Positions 1-6,418 are shown, counted from the stretch's first letter. The stretch: 9,501 nucleotides of DNA from an uncultured Ilumatobacter sp. (GCA_938049325.1 CALICC010000124.1:1-9501), one strand, 5' to 3'. Notes: generated by a model from the sequence alone, not told the origin. Numbers and translations: made by a program.

Positions 1-1
1 C

Positions 2-1003
2 CGAGACGTGATGATCATCGCCAACAAGGCTGACAACGATCGACGCGAAGCCGATCGGTGGGGCTTTCTCTCACTCGGTCTCGGTGACCCGTACCCCGTG
101 AGTGCGCTGCACGGCCGGCGTGCGGGCGATCTGCTCGACGAGGTCATCTCGCGATTCTCCGAAGAAGCGCGGGCCGTACGTGATGAGACCGAAGTCGAAG
201 TCGGCGCCGACTGGAACGATGACGACGACGAGGTCAAGCCACCTCGGGTCGCGATCGTCGGTCGACCCAACGTCGGCAAGAGCACGTTGTTCAACAAGCT
301 CGTCGGTACCGATCGTGCCGTGGTCCACGACATGGCGGGCACCACGCGCGATTCGATCGACACGCTCGTCGAGACCGAAGACGGTCCGATGGTCTTCGTC
401 GATACCGCCGGGATGCGGCGCAAAGGCAAGATCGACGACTCGGCTGAGTACTACTCGATGGTTCGGGCGCTTCGCGCGATCGACGACGCCGACGTCGCGT
501 TGCTCGTGATCGACGGGACCGAAGGCGTGACCAGCCAGGACCAACGCCTCGCCGAACGCGTCGATGCGTCCGGGTGTCCGATCCTCATCGTGCTCAACAA
601 GTGGGAGTTGGTGGGCGCCGACGACCGCTTCGACGTGATGAGCGAACTGCATCGCAAGCTCGCGTTCATCGGTGACGCACCGGTGCTCAAGATCTCCGCG
701 TTGACCGGCAAGAACGTGTCGCGGCTGCGTCCGCACCTCCAAGAGTCGATCGCTCAGTACCACACGCGCGTTCCGACCCGCGACGTGAACAAGGTGATCG
801 CTGCCGCGCAGCAACGCCAGCCTGGGCCCAAGGGCGCGAAGATCCTGTATGCGGTGCAGGGAGCCACCGACCCGCCCACGTTCACGCTGTTCGTCAATCG
901 CGAGCTGCCGCCCACGTATCTCCGATTCATCGAGCGGACGATTCGGGAGGAGTTCGGGCTGGGTGCAACGGCGATGAAGATTCGCGTGAGAAAGCGGTCC
1001 TGA
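2..1003 (+). CDS. der: GTPase Der (EngA), 5'-truncated by window edge
   Basis: Der is an essential double-GTPase that acts in 50S ribosome maturation in the cytoplasm. The frame is open to the left edge, so this is the C-terminal part. It begins in the first G domain at its NKAD (G4) motif, and the N-terminal P-loop lies outside the window. Numbering from the GTG at position 8, an acidic linker (about 62-76) leads into a complete second G domain: GRPNVGKS at 85-92 (G1), GTTRDS at 111-116 (G2), DTAGMRRK at 132-139 (G3), NKWE at 197-200 (G4) and SALTGKN at 230-236 (G5). The KH-like C-terminal domain follows, ending in a basic tail (MKIRVRKRS). All second-domain motifs are intact. The GTG at 8 is internal and not a real start. 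The next gene begins one base after the stop, so the two are probably co-transcribed. Confidence 0.96.
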   Translation, partial: RDVMIIANKADNDRREADRWGFLSLGLGDPYPVSALHGRRAGDLLDEVISRFSEEARAVRDETEVEVGADWNDDDDEVKPPRVAIVGRPNVGKSTLFNKLVGTDRAVVHDMAGTTRDSIDTLVETEDGPMVFVDTAGMRRKGKIDDSAEYYSMVRALRAIDDADVALLVIDGTEGVTSQDQRLAERVDASGCPILIVLNKWELVGADDRFDVMSELHRKLAFIGDAPVLKISALTGKNVSRLRPHLQESIAQYHTRVPTRDVNKVIAAAQQRQPGPKGAKILYAVQGATDPPTFTLFVNRELPPTYLRFIERTIREEFGLGATAMKIRVRKRS

Positions 1004-1004
1004 C

Positions 1005-1208
1005 GTGCCGTGGTGTGAGGAGTGCGCAAGATACTTCACGCCGAACTCGGTCGAAGCAGACGGCAGTTGCCCGACGTGCGGCGACACCATTCAGCTGCCC
1101 GACGGTGCTGAGCCCACGAACGACGAGAGCTCACCGTGGCACTTCAAACTGATGGTCGTCGCGGTGACTGGATACCTCGGTTGGCGAGTCGTCGAGCTCT
1201 TCATCTGA
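1005..1208 (+). CDS. Small zinc-ribbon protein with one C-terminal membrane segment
   Basis: This is a 67-aa protein of unknown function. Two CxxC knuckles (C4-C7 and C22-C25) form a likely zinc ribbon at the extreme N-terminus. An acidic linker (about 32-43) follows, then a hydrophobic stretch at about 47-66 that would span the membrane once and leave almost no tail beyond it. The ribbon is therefore probably a cytoplasmic domain anchored by a C-terminal helix. The start is GTG, one base after the der stop, and there is no good Shine-Dalgarno sequence (only GAGAAAG inside the end of der), so translational coupling to der is likely. The CxxC pairs and hydrophobic tail make it a credible gene despite its length. 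The role is unknown. Position behind der hints at a housekeeping or envelope/ribosome-linked job, which is inference only. Confidence 0.8.
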   Translation: MPWCEECARYFTPNSVEADGSCPTCGDTIQLPDGAEPTNDESSPWHFKLMVVAVTGYLGWRVVELFI

Positions 1209-1310
1209 CCGAGACGCCGCAGGCATTTCGTGTGTCCGTGAGGTCACCCAGGGTGGGATGATTTCCGCCCGTCCGCAGTGCGTCATACTTGCGTTGTGCG
1301 GGGAAGAATT

Positions 1311-1318
1311 AGGGGGAG
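1311..1318 (+). promoter_or_regulatory. Shine-Dalgarno AGGGGGAG that decides the GTG start at 1323
   Basis: A purine-rich AGGGGGAG lies 4 nt before GTG 1323. The in-frame GTG at 1278 has no comparable site and would add 15 residues in front of an otherwise standard signal peptide. This supports 1323 as the start of the secreted protein. Confidence 0.65.
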
Positions 1319-1322
1319 TGCC

Positions 1323-2597
1323 GTGCGAGCGGTGTCCAACGTTCTGCTTGGCGCGTGCGCGCTCGGGCTGATCGTCTACTGGCTCGGCACCACCGCTCCG
1401 GCCATCGCATCACCGTCGTCGGTTCCACCCGAGGTGTCTCGCGCTGGTGTCGGGTCGCCCCACTTCGACGTCAACGGCCGGGTGCGGGCAGACCTCGGTT
1501 GTGCCGACGACGTTTCGCCGACCGCGCTGCACGAGTTCTTCGCCGAGCGGCGCGGGCCGCTCCTCGGGTGGGACAACCCGCACGTGATCGAGCTCGAGAC
1601 CAACCGCTGGTTGTGGCTCGTCCACGACACGTATCTGGACTACTCGGGCGACGCGACCGACCTCGACTCGATGGGCGGGCAGATCCAGAATGCCGCGTTC
1701 ATTCAGGATGAATCATGCTTCTCGGTCGTGCACGGCGGAACCCCGTGGCAGCGGGCGAACTTCGAGATCGGCGATGAGCGGCTCCCGTTCGGGCATTTCC
1801 TCTGGCCACTCGGAATGGAGGTCGACGACGATCGCCTCTGGGTGTTCTGGGGCGAGACCGTCACTGCCGACCCGCCGCCACCGCGAGGTCACGGCATCAT
1901 TCGGCATCCGGTCGGTACGTGGCTTGCGAGCTACGACGTGGACTCGCTCGAGCGCCTCTCGTTCGATCCGGCTCCCAACTCAGGGGTGGATCCCGTGTAC
2001 GGGTTCGCAGTGGCGTCTGACGATGAGCATTCGTTCTTGTTCGGCAACACGAACCAGCTCAATCTGTGGCGCAACGGTGGCTACGAGAACGGCCCACACA
2101 GCACGACCAAGATGTATCTCGCCCGTGTGCCGCTCGGCCAACTCGATGCGGATCCGAGCTATTGGGACGGCGCGTCGTGGTCAGAAGATGCCAGCGATGC
2201 GGTGCCCATCACGGACCGCTTCTGGGCGGAGAACACCATGCAGCCGCGCTACATCGACGGACAGTGGATCTCTGTCGTACAACGCGACGGGTTCTTCGGT
2301 GTCGATGTGTGGCTCGAAGTCGCGCCGAATCCGTGGGGACCGTGGATCGCCGCGGAAACCCTTCCGTATGAGCCGCGCCCGGCCAAGGTCGAGAAGAACT
2401 CGTACCAGCCGATCATCCTTCCGTGGAGCTCAGCCGACCAGGGCATCAGCATCGCCATCTCGGAGAACGCGGTGCTGTGGCGGCGAGCGATCGCCGACCC
2501 CTCGCTGTACCGGCCGGGCGTGTTCAGCCTCGACTGGCCCGACGATGCCGAGGCCCGTATGGTCGGAGCGCTCGAGATGCTCGCGAACAGCGAGTGA
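1323..2597 (+). CDS. Secreted protein of unknown function, beta-propeller-like
   Basis: A 424-aa protein with an N-terminal signal peptide: a short basic start (MRAVSN), a hydrophobic core at about 7-21, and a likely signal peptidase I site after A-I-A at 27-29. The mature part is rich in Trp, Asp and Gly, with repeated short strands: WLWLVHDTY (96-104), FLWPLGMEVDD (159-169) followed by LWVFWGE (172-178), WISVVQRDGFFGVDVWLEV (315-333) and ISIAISENAVLW (375-386). This resembles the blades of five-bladed propellers such as DUF4185 or GH43/GH32-like proteins. I cannot assign catalytic residues or a family. C60 and C132 might form a disulfide. There is no C-terminal anchor, lipobox or sorting signal, so it is probably released or periplasmic. 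It stands alone, with no clear promoter and no strong terminator before the tRNA. Secretion is well supported, while the fold is inferred from pattern only. Confidence 0.82.
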   Translation: MRAVSNVLLGACALGLIVYWLGTTAPAIASPSSVPPEVSRAGVGSPHFDVNGRVRADLGCADDVSPTALHEFFAERRGPLLGWDNPHVIELETNRWLWLVHDTYLDYSGDATDLDSMGGQIQNAAFIQDESCFSVVHGGTPWQRANFEIGDERLPFGHFLWPLGMEVDDDRLWVFWGETVTADPPPPRGHGIIRHPVGTWLASYDVDSLERLSFDPAPNSGVDPVYGFAVASDDEHSFLFGNTNQLNLWRNGGYENGPHSTTKMYLARVPLGQLDADPSYWDGASWSEDASDAVPITDRFWAENTMQPRYIDGQWISVVQRDGFFGVDVWLEVAPNPWGPWIAAETLPYEPRPAKVEKNSYQPIILPWSSADQGISIAISENAVLWRRAIADPSLYRPGVFSLDWPDDAEARMVGALEMLANSE

Positions 2598-2626
2598 ATC
2601 ACGGCGCATCTTCGGTGCTTCACAGC

Positions 2627-2632
2627 TAAGAT
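2627..2632 (+). promoter_or_regulatory. Candidate -10 box of the tRNA-Pro gene
   Basis: TAAGAT fits the actinobacterial TANNNT -10 pattern and lies 24 nt before the mature tRNA 5' end, which would leave a leader of about 17-18 nt for RNase P. I see no convincing -35 at 17 nt spacing, so the call is tentative. Confidence 0.35.
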
Positions 2633-2656
2633 CGTCCGGCCACGAAGAACACATAA

Positions 2657-2730
2657 CGGGCTGTGGCGCAGCTTGGTAGCGCACTTGTCTGGGGGACAAG
2701 GGGTCGCAGGTTCAAATCCTGTCAGCCCGA
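2657..2730 (+). tRNA. tRNA-Pro (anticodon GGG)
   Basis: A full cloverleaf can be drawn. The acceptor stem is CGGGCTG (2657-2663) with CAGCCCG (2723-2729) plus discriminator A2730. The D stem is GCGC (2666-2669 with 2679-2682) around a loop containing GG. The anticodon stem is CTTGT (2684-2688) with ACAAG (2696-2700), with loop CTGGGGG, so bases 34-36 are GGG (2691-2693) and read proline codons CCC/CCU. The T stem is GCAGG (2706-2710) with CCTGT (2718-2722) and loop TTCAAAT. The genome reads CGA after the discriminator, so CCA is not encoded and must be added by tRNA nucleotidyltransferase. All stems pair, with one G-T wobble in the T stem. Confidence 0.97.
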
Positions 2731-2736
2731 CGAATG

Positions 2737-2785
2737 AACCCCGGGTCGGAGGAAATCATCCTCGAACCCGGGGTTTCGTCGTTTT
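2737..2785 (+). terminator. Strong hairpin terminator after tRNA-Pro
   Basis: A 17-nt arm at 2737-2753 pairs with 2759-2775 across a 5-nt loop. Fifteen of 17 positions pair, including an uninterrupted AACCCCGGGT/ACCCGGGGTT block at the base. The T-rich TTTCGTCGTTTT follows on the plus strand. It sits 6 nt after the tRNA and directly abuts the stop codon of the minus-strand dehydrogenase (2785), so it may end transcription from both sides. The minus-strand side has only a weak T tract. Confidence 0.85.
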
Positions 2786-3675
2786 CAATCTTGCGCTGCG
2801 CCGTTTGGTGCAGAGAGCCGGCGTTGCCGTTCCATGAGGCTGCACCAGTCCCAGTCGGCTCCGCCGAGGGCGTGAACGTCAGCAAGAAACTGCGCGACCA
2901 TGGCGGTCACGGGCAACGACACGTTCATCGCGCTGGCTTCGTCGAGGACGAGTCCAACGTCCTTGCGCATCAGCGTTGTCGAGAACCCGAAGTCGTATTC
3001 ACCGGCGATCATTTGAGCGGCGCGGTTCTCCATCTCCCATGATGTCGATGAGCCTTGCGTCATGACGTGCACCACTCGCTCTGGGTCGAGTCCGGCGTTG
3101 ATCGCGAAGTCCAGTCCCTCGGCCAGCGCCTGAGCCACGCCAACAACACAAATCTGGTTGGTCATCTTGGTGATCTGGCCAGCACCCGACGCTCCCATGT
3201 GGGTGACTCGGCCCGCGTACGCAGCCATCGTCGGCTCGGCGCGAGCAAACGCAGCTTCATCACCACCGACCATGACGGTGAGCGAACCATTGCGAGCGCC
3301 GTCGACGCCGCCCGACACCGGAGCATCGAGAAAGTGGGCGCCGCGCTTGGCGAGTTCGTCAGCGAAATGGCGTGCTCCGGACGCGGAAATGGTGGAGTGA
3401 TCGAGCCAAATCGCGTTCTCGGCGACGTGCGCAAGTGCTTCGTCGACAACGGTGTGCATCTCCGTGTCGGCGGGCAGGGACGACACGACGAGCTCGGCGT
3501 CGCTCACCGCGTCTGCAACCGACGCTGCGGCTCCACCCGCGTGATCGCCAACCCAAGTAGCCGCCGCGTCGGCGGAGATGTCGAACACCTTGACCTCATG
3601 GCCATGCGCTGGCGCGGCGAGATGGCCCGCGATCGGCCAACCCATTCGACCGAGTCCGATGACGGCAACCTTCAT
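2785..3675 (-). CDS. NAD(P)-dependent beta-hydroxyacid dehydrogenase (3-hydroxyisobutyrate dehydrogenase family)
   Basis: A 296-aa protein of the usual length for the family (about 290-300). Residues 1-165 form the Rossmann domain: VIGLGRMGWPIA (5-16) carries the GxGxxG dinucleotide loop, and D32 after the second strand (VFD) points towards NAD rather than NADP. DAPVSGG (117-123) is the family's substrate-binding signature. GAGQITKMTNQ (164-174) contains the expected catalytic lysine K170 and N174. The helical C-terminal domain has the conserved KDVGL (238-242). Family members oxidise 3-hydroxyisobutyrate, tartronate semialdehyde-type or related short hydroxyacids; the substrate here is not decidable. 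Its ATG overlaps the stop of the PF06684 gene by 4 nt (ATGA), so it is translationally coupled as second gene of that unit. A bidirectional hairpin may end its transcript. Confidence 0.93.
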   Translation of the reverse strand: MKVAVIGLGRMGWPIAGHLAAPAHGHEVKVFDISADAAATWVGDHAGGAAASVADAVSDAELVVSSLPADTEMHTVVDEALAHVAENAIWLDHSTISASGARHFADELAKRGAHFLDAPVSGGVDGARNGSLTVMVGGDEAAFARAEPTMAAYAGRVTHMGASGAGQITKMTNQICVVGVAQALAEGLDFAINAGLDPERVVHVMTQGSSTSWEMENRAAQMIAGEYDFGFSTTLMRKDVGLVLDEASAMNVSLPVTAMVAQFLADVHALGGADWDWCSLMERQRRLSAPNGAAQD

Positions 3676-4256
3676 GCCGGCATCCCAGGCTTGCCGTGAT
3701 CCTCGATGGTGAAACCACCGGCGAGGCGAGCATTGATGCGCCCTCCTGTTGCCATGGCCAAGATCAACACCATCTCGTCAGGGCGAGGACCATCGGACAC
3801 TCCCATTTCGATCGCGTCATAGTGGCTCCCGACGTACGACCAGTCGAGGTGGGTGAGCGGAACATCGAGCCGAGCGCCCATCGGACCGACCTTCTTCGTC
3901 GATGGAACGATCGACGTTCCTCGGCCGATGGCGGTTCGCATGCCGCCGCCACCGGGAATGTGCCACATGGCGCCGTGTTCGATCTCTCCGTCACCTCCGA
4001 CGATCGCGCCCTTGCCGTAGCTCTCGATCGCGGAAGGGTCGCCGCCGAGGTGGGTGATCAGCTGGCCTCCCAACTCTTCGCCGAGCTCTCGAAGCTCGTC
4101 TGAAGCGGGCGACAAATCCTCGACGTATCTCCCTGCGTATGGATTGGCGACCACAGCGGCGATCGCGCCTTTCAGCAGCGGGGTGGCAGCGTCTGGTGCG
4201 TGGTCTGAGCGAACTTCTTCGATCAGGCTCACGATCTTGCGAATAGGGAAGAGCAT
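3672..4256 (-). CDS. Amino acid synthesis family protein (PF06684, DUF1185)
   Basis: A 194-aa protein that matches my recall of the PF06684 AA_synth family: PIRKIVSLIEEV (4-15), NPYAGRYVEDLSP (38-50), SYGKGAIVGGDGEIEHGA (79-96), PSTKKVGP (118-125) and an SHYDAIE block (144-150). Known structures have a chorismate-mutase/YjgF-like trimeric fold. The family name reflects a suggested role in amino-acid metabolism, and no firm reaction is established. Homologues often sit in catabolic gene clusters. The frame stays open upstream to 4595, but the family's usual start (Met, then an IRKI-type strand) fits the ATG at 4256, and the extra 113 residues are low-complexity Arg/Pro/Ser sequence overlapping the divergent gene. 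The Shine-Dalgarno is weak (GAGG). It is the first gene of a two-gene unit with the dehydrogenase. Confidence 0.87.
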   Translation of the reverse strand: MLFPIRKIVSLIEEVRSDHAPDAATPLLKGAIAAVVANPYAGRYVEDLSPASDELRELGEELGGQLITHLGGDPSAIESYGKGAIVGGDGEIEHGAMWHIPGGGGMRTAIGRGTSIVPSTKKVGPMGARLDVPLTHLDWSYVGSHYDAIEMGVSDGPRPDEMVLILAMATGGRINARLAGGFTIEDHGKPGMPA

Positions 4257-4298
4257 GGTCGGGCCTCGCGCGATCGACTGATGGTGGAATTCCGGTTC

Positions 4299-4309
4299 AC
4301 CGTAGTTGT
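4299..4309 (-). promoter_or_regulatory. Candidate promoter motif of the PF06684 unit (ACAACTACGGT, minus strand)
   Basis: Read on the minus strand, this is ACAACTACGGT, ending in the TANNNT-type hexamer TACGGT (4304 to 4299). Transcription would start near 4292 and give a leader of about 36 nt before the ATG at 4256. The identical 11-mer faces the other way at 4389-4399. No clear -35 is visible. Confidence 0.4.
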
Positions 4310-4388
4310 GTCCGCCATCGTGCGGCTCCCCGAGCGCAGCTGGTGAGAGGCGCCGTTCGCCGTCCCGGCCAGAGCCACGAGCCCGACG

Positions 4389-4399
4389 ACAACTACGGT
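4389..4399 (+). promoter_or_regulatory. Candidate promoter motif of the phosphodiesterase gene (ACAACTACGGT)
   Basis: This is the second copy of the 11-mer, on the plus strand. TACGGT (4394-4399) fits a -10 box and ends 7 nt before ATG 4406, so the start site could coincide with the ATG (leaderless mRNA). No clear -35 is visible; GAGCC occurs upstream of both copies, but at 17 and 19 nt from the TACGGT box. Confidence 0.42.
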
Positions 4400-4405
4400 C
4401 GAAGG

Positions 4406-5311
4406 ATGCCCGACGTGATTCGGATTGGTCAGCTCTCGGACACGCACTTCTTGGAAGCTGGGATGGAGCCGGAAGGAGCGGGCGCCTATGACACGTCCGC
4501 AGCTTTTGAAGCGGTGCTTGCACACCTGGGTGATCACGAACACCTCGACTTGATGGTCGTGACCGGAGACGTGGCGGATCACGGTCGGGCGGCACAGTAC
4601 GAGGTGGCCGCCGACGCGTTCGCGCGGCTGTCCGTGCCGGTCAACCTGTGCCCGGGCAATCACGACTTCGACGAGCCGTTTGCTGGCGGTTTCCCGCACA
4701 GCAATCTCGATGTCGAGCGCACCTTGGTGCTCGGCGACTGGACCTTCCTCTTTGCCGACTCCAACTCCGGTCAGATGCGCGTCGACGAGGAGGGCAATCG
4801 TTCTGACCTGCCGGGCGAGACTCGGCTGCACTCGAACGGCTCATTGGGTACCCATGAGGCAGCGTGGATTCGCGAGGCAAGCGCGGCCGCTACAACCGAA
4901 CACGTCTTCGTGTGGATTCATCATCCGCCAGGGGTCACGGTGCCGCTGATTGCTGACGCCGACTACACGTCTGAATGGACCGCCCTCATCGGCGATCTCC
5001 CCAATGTCCGCGGATTCGGCGGCGGCCACACCCATCTGCCGGCTGAGTTCGTGTTCGCTGATCTTCCGGTATTCGTTTCCCCATCGTTCAAGAACAACTT
5101 CGACCTCGACGCGAAGACCTGGCTGCCGCCGGGGTACCGCACCTACGAGTTCAGCGCTGATGGAGGGATCACCAGCGAGGTGCATCTCGTCGACGACGAA
5201 CGGTGGCCCCGGCATCCGCTCGGCCGCGCCATCTTGGGGTTGTTCAACGGCGAGCTGACCTACGACGACCTGGCGGCGATAGCGCAACGGCGTCGCGATC
5301 AGACGTCCTGA
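4406..5311 (+). CDS. Calcineurin-like metallophosphoesterase (class III cyclic-nucleotide phosphodiesterase type)
   Basis: A 301-aa cytoplasmic enzyme with the complete dimetal signature of the family: SDTH (D12, H14), TGDVAD (D55), GNHD (N85, H86), HH (172-173) and GHTH (H208, H210). The spacing and the IRIGQLSDTHF opening resemble CpdA/Rv0805-like enzymes, which hydrolyse cyclic nucleotides or other phosphodiesters. The true substrate is uncertain, since this superfamily is broad. Start choice: ATG 4406 lies 7 nt after a TANNNT box and would be leaderless; GTG 4415 lies 9 nt after GAAGG (4401-4405) and would give MIRIGQLSDTH. The two differ by three residues. The upstream GTG at 4343 would add 21 unsupported residues. 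The gene is divergent from the PF06684 unit, and the VOC gene follows after 80 bp with its own promoter candidate. Confidence 0.9.
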   Translation: MPDVIRIGQLSDTHFLEAGMEPEGAGAYDTSAAFEAVLAHLGDHEHLDLMVVTGDVADHGRAAQYEVAADAFARLSVPVNLCPGNHDFDEPFAGGFPHSNLDVERTLVLGDWTFLFADSNSGQMRVDEEGNRSDLPGETRLHSNGSLGTHEAAWIREASAAATTEHVFVWIHHPPGVTVPLIADADYTSEWTALIGDLPNVRGFGGGHTHLPAEFVFADLPVFVSPSFKNNFDLDAKTWLPPGYRTYEFSADGGITSEVHLVDDERWPRHPLGRAILGLFNGELTYDDLAAIAQRRRDQTS

Positions 5312-5379
5312 CAAGCGACCGGCCACTGCGGCGCGGGGCTGTCGTTCGACACGCTGACTGTGATGCGGCCTCGAGCGTT

Positions 5380-5385
5380 TACAGT
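5380..5385 (+). promoter_or_regulatory. Candidate -10 box for a leaderless VOC transcript
   Basis: TACAGT fits TANNNT and ends exactly 7 nt before ATG 5392, the spacing expected if transcription begins at the ATG. There is no Shine-Dalgarno before the ATG (GTCGCGGC). The -35 is weak at best: TGACTG lies 19 nt upstream. Confidence 0.5.
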
Positions 5386-5391
5386 CGCGGC

Positions 5392-5805
5392 ATGGCACTC
5401 GTTTCCGCTGTCCACCACATCGCCACCGCCACGAACGATCTCGACCGGTTCATCGACTTCTATCGCGAGGCGTTCGAATTGGACCCGCTCCCAGGATTCC
5501 CGATGGAGACCCCCGTTGGGCGAATTGCCTTCTACGACCTGGGTGGCGTCCAGGTGCAGATCGTCGAGGGTGGTGAGATCGAACCCGCGCCTGCCGACGT
5601 GCCGGCGATCCTGTTGCAGAAGAATCTGCGCGTTGACCACTTCACATTGCGGATCGACTCTGCCGACGCATTTGCTGCCGCCGTCGACAACCTGGTGCGG
5701 CTCGGTGCCTCGGACGGCAAAGCGACGGACTTTCAGGGCTCGGATCTCCTGGCGTTCACCGACCCCGACGGACACGTCATGGAAGTCATCCATACGCCTG
5801 CATGA
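5392..5805 (+). CDS. VOC-family protein (glyoxalase/bleomycin-resistance/dioxygenase fold)
   Basis: A 137-aa single-module VOC protein made of two beta-alpha-beta-beta-beta units. VHHIATATNDLDRFIDFY (7-24) is the first unit's opening, VQVQIVEGGE (53-62) its last strand, VDHFTLRI (81-88) opens the second unit, and DPDGHVMEVIH (124-134) closes it. Expected metal ligands are H8 or H9, E59 (or Q56), H83 and E131, so a metal site looks intact. Members range from lactoylglutathione lyase and methylmalonyl-CoA epimerase to ring-cleavage dioxygenases and antibiotic-binding proteins; length and sequence do not decide between them. ATG 5392 is chosen because the conserved domain begins a few residues later and a -10 box lies just upstream. 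The 63-residue in-frame extension would run back into the phosphodiesterase gene. It is convergent with marR, with a 48-bp gap and no clear terminator. Confidence 0.88.
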   Translation: MALVSAVHHIATATNDLDRFIDFYREAFELDPLPGFPMETPVGRIAFYDLGGVQVQIVEGGEIEPAPADVPAILLQKNLRVDHFTLRIDSADAFAAAVDNLVRLGASDGKATDFQGSDLLAFTDPDGHVMEVIHTPA

Positions 5806-5853
5806 GCGAGCCGTTCGCCGCATGACGCGCGGAACCTCGTGTCGTCGGCAGAA

Positions 5854-6372
5854 CTATCTGCTCTGGTGCTCTTCGTAGTCGGCGTCCAGCGCACCGAGCA
5901 GTGTGGTGATGGCGTCGTCGATTCGTGCGAGCTCGTCGAAGTCGAGCCGCTTGAAGACCCGCTTGCGAGTGTCGTCGTACGACGCGAGCGCGGCATCGGC
6001 GAAGCGCGCTCCTTCAGGAGTGAGCGCGACGAGGACCATGCGTCGGTCGTTGGGCACGGCGACCCGCTCGACGAGGCCGGCACGCTCGACCCGATCGACC
6101 GCTTGGCTGATCGAACCCATCGGTCGCAAGACATATTCGGCAATGACGCTGACGGGAAGTTGGTGCGGGGCGGGCTCCTTACGGAGTGTGGCGAGGATGA
6201 CGAAGTCGCGAAACGAGATGTCGAAGTCGCGGACGGCTTCGTGCTGAAGTAGTTCGAGGTGAATCACAACTCGTTGCAGGCGGGTGAACAACGCGGCAGG
6301 GTCATCGTGGTCAAACACGTAACCCGGCACGAGTGCCTTCGCTGCAGCGGTGCTCTTGGAGTCGTCGGTCAT
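5854..6372 (-). CDS. MarR-family transcriptional regulator
   Basis: A 172-aa winged helix-turn-helix regulator. Helix 1 begins near ALFTRLQRVVIHLELL (27-42). The recognition region LPVSVIAEYVLRPMGSISQAV spans 72-92, followed by RVERAGLVER (94-103), typical of MarR. The wing carries PNDRRMVLVALTPEG (107-121), matching the family's DRR...L-T-x-G pattern, and the C-terminal helix (about 143-168) would serve dimerisation. There is an N-terminal extension of about 25 residues (MTDDSKSTAAAKAL...). ATG 6372 is chosen because the 36 residues upstream in frame are composed of operator/spacer DNA. No strong Shine-Dalgarno is seen. The gene is divergent from the cupin operon and shares with it a palindromic spacer (6435-6471). 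By analogy with other MarR loci it probably represses both units until a pathway ligand, often a phenolic acid or its CoA ester, binds; this is inferred. Confidence 0.93.
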   Translation of the reverse strand: MTDDSKSTAAAKALVPGYVFDHDDPAALFTRLQRVVIHLELLQHEAVRDFDISFRDFVILATLRKEPAPHQLPVSVIAEYVLRPMGSISQAVDRVERAGLVERVAVPNDRRMVLVALTPEGARFADAALASYDDTRKRVFKRLDFDELARIDDAITTLLGALDADYEEHQSR

Positions 6373-6418
6373 GGTGTGGAGTCTCGAGTGCGTCAATGAG
6401 GCCAAGCAATCGGCGAGC

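Noticed and set aside
71..1090. 339-aa minus-strand open frame across der
   Set aside because: It is antisense to a gene with unmistakable GTPase motifs and its translation is Arg/His/Val-rich without any motif. This is a typical high-GC shadow.
1245..1257. Short palindrome CACCCAGGGTG before the secreted-protein gene
   Set aside because: Five-bp arms with a single central base cannot form a stable hairpin; it is too short to call an operator without conservation data.
1690..2679. 329-aa plus-strand frame overlapping the secreted-protein gene
   Set aside because: Its Arg/Ser-rich, low-complexity translation lies in another frame of a gene with a signal peptide and Shine-Dalgarno, and it runs into the tRNA.
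2706..2733. tRNA-Pro 3' end as an integration (att) site
   Set aside because: I found no second copy of the tRNA 3' end in the window and no integrase or phage gene nearby.
3055..3699. 214-aa plus-strand frame antisense to the dehydrogenase
   Set aside because: It has no motifs, while the minus strand carries a complete Rossmann dehydrogenase with catalytic lysine.
4257..4595. 113-residue N-terminal extension of the PF06684 protein
   Set aside because: It overlaps the divergent phosphodiesterase start, looks like random Arg/Pro/Ser sequence, and the family's normal start coincides with the ATG at 4256.
5203..5391. 63-residue in-frame extension of the VOC protein
   Set aside because: It would overlap the 3' end of the phosphodiesterase; the conserved domain begins just after ATG 5392, which has a -10 box upstream.
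5806..5853. Terminator between the convergent VOC and marR genes
   Set aside because: Only a 4-bp GCGA/TCGC pairing is visible, with no T tract on either strand.
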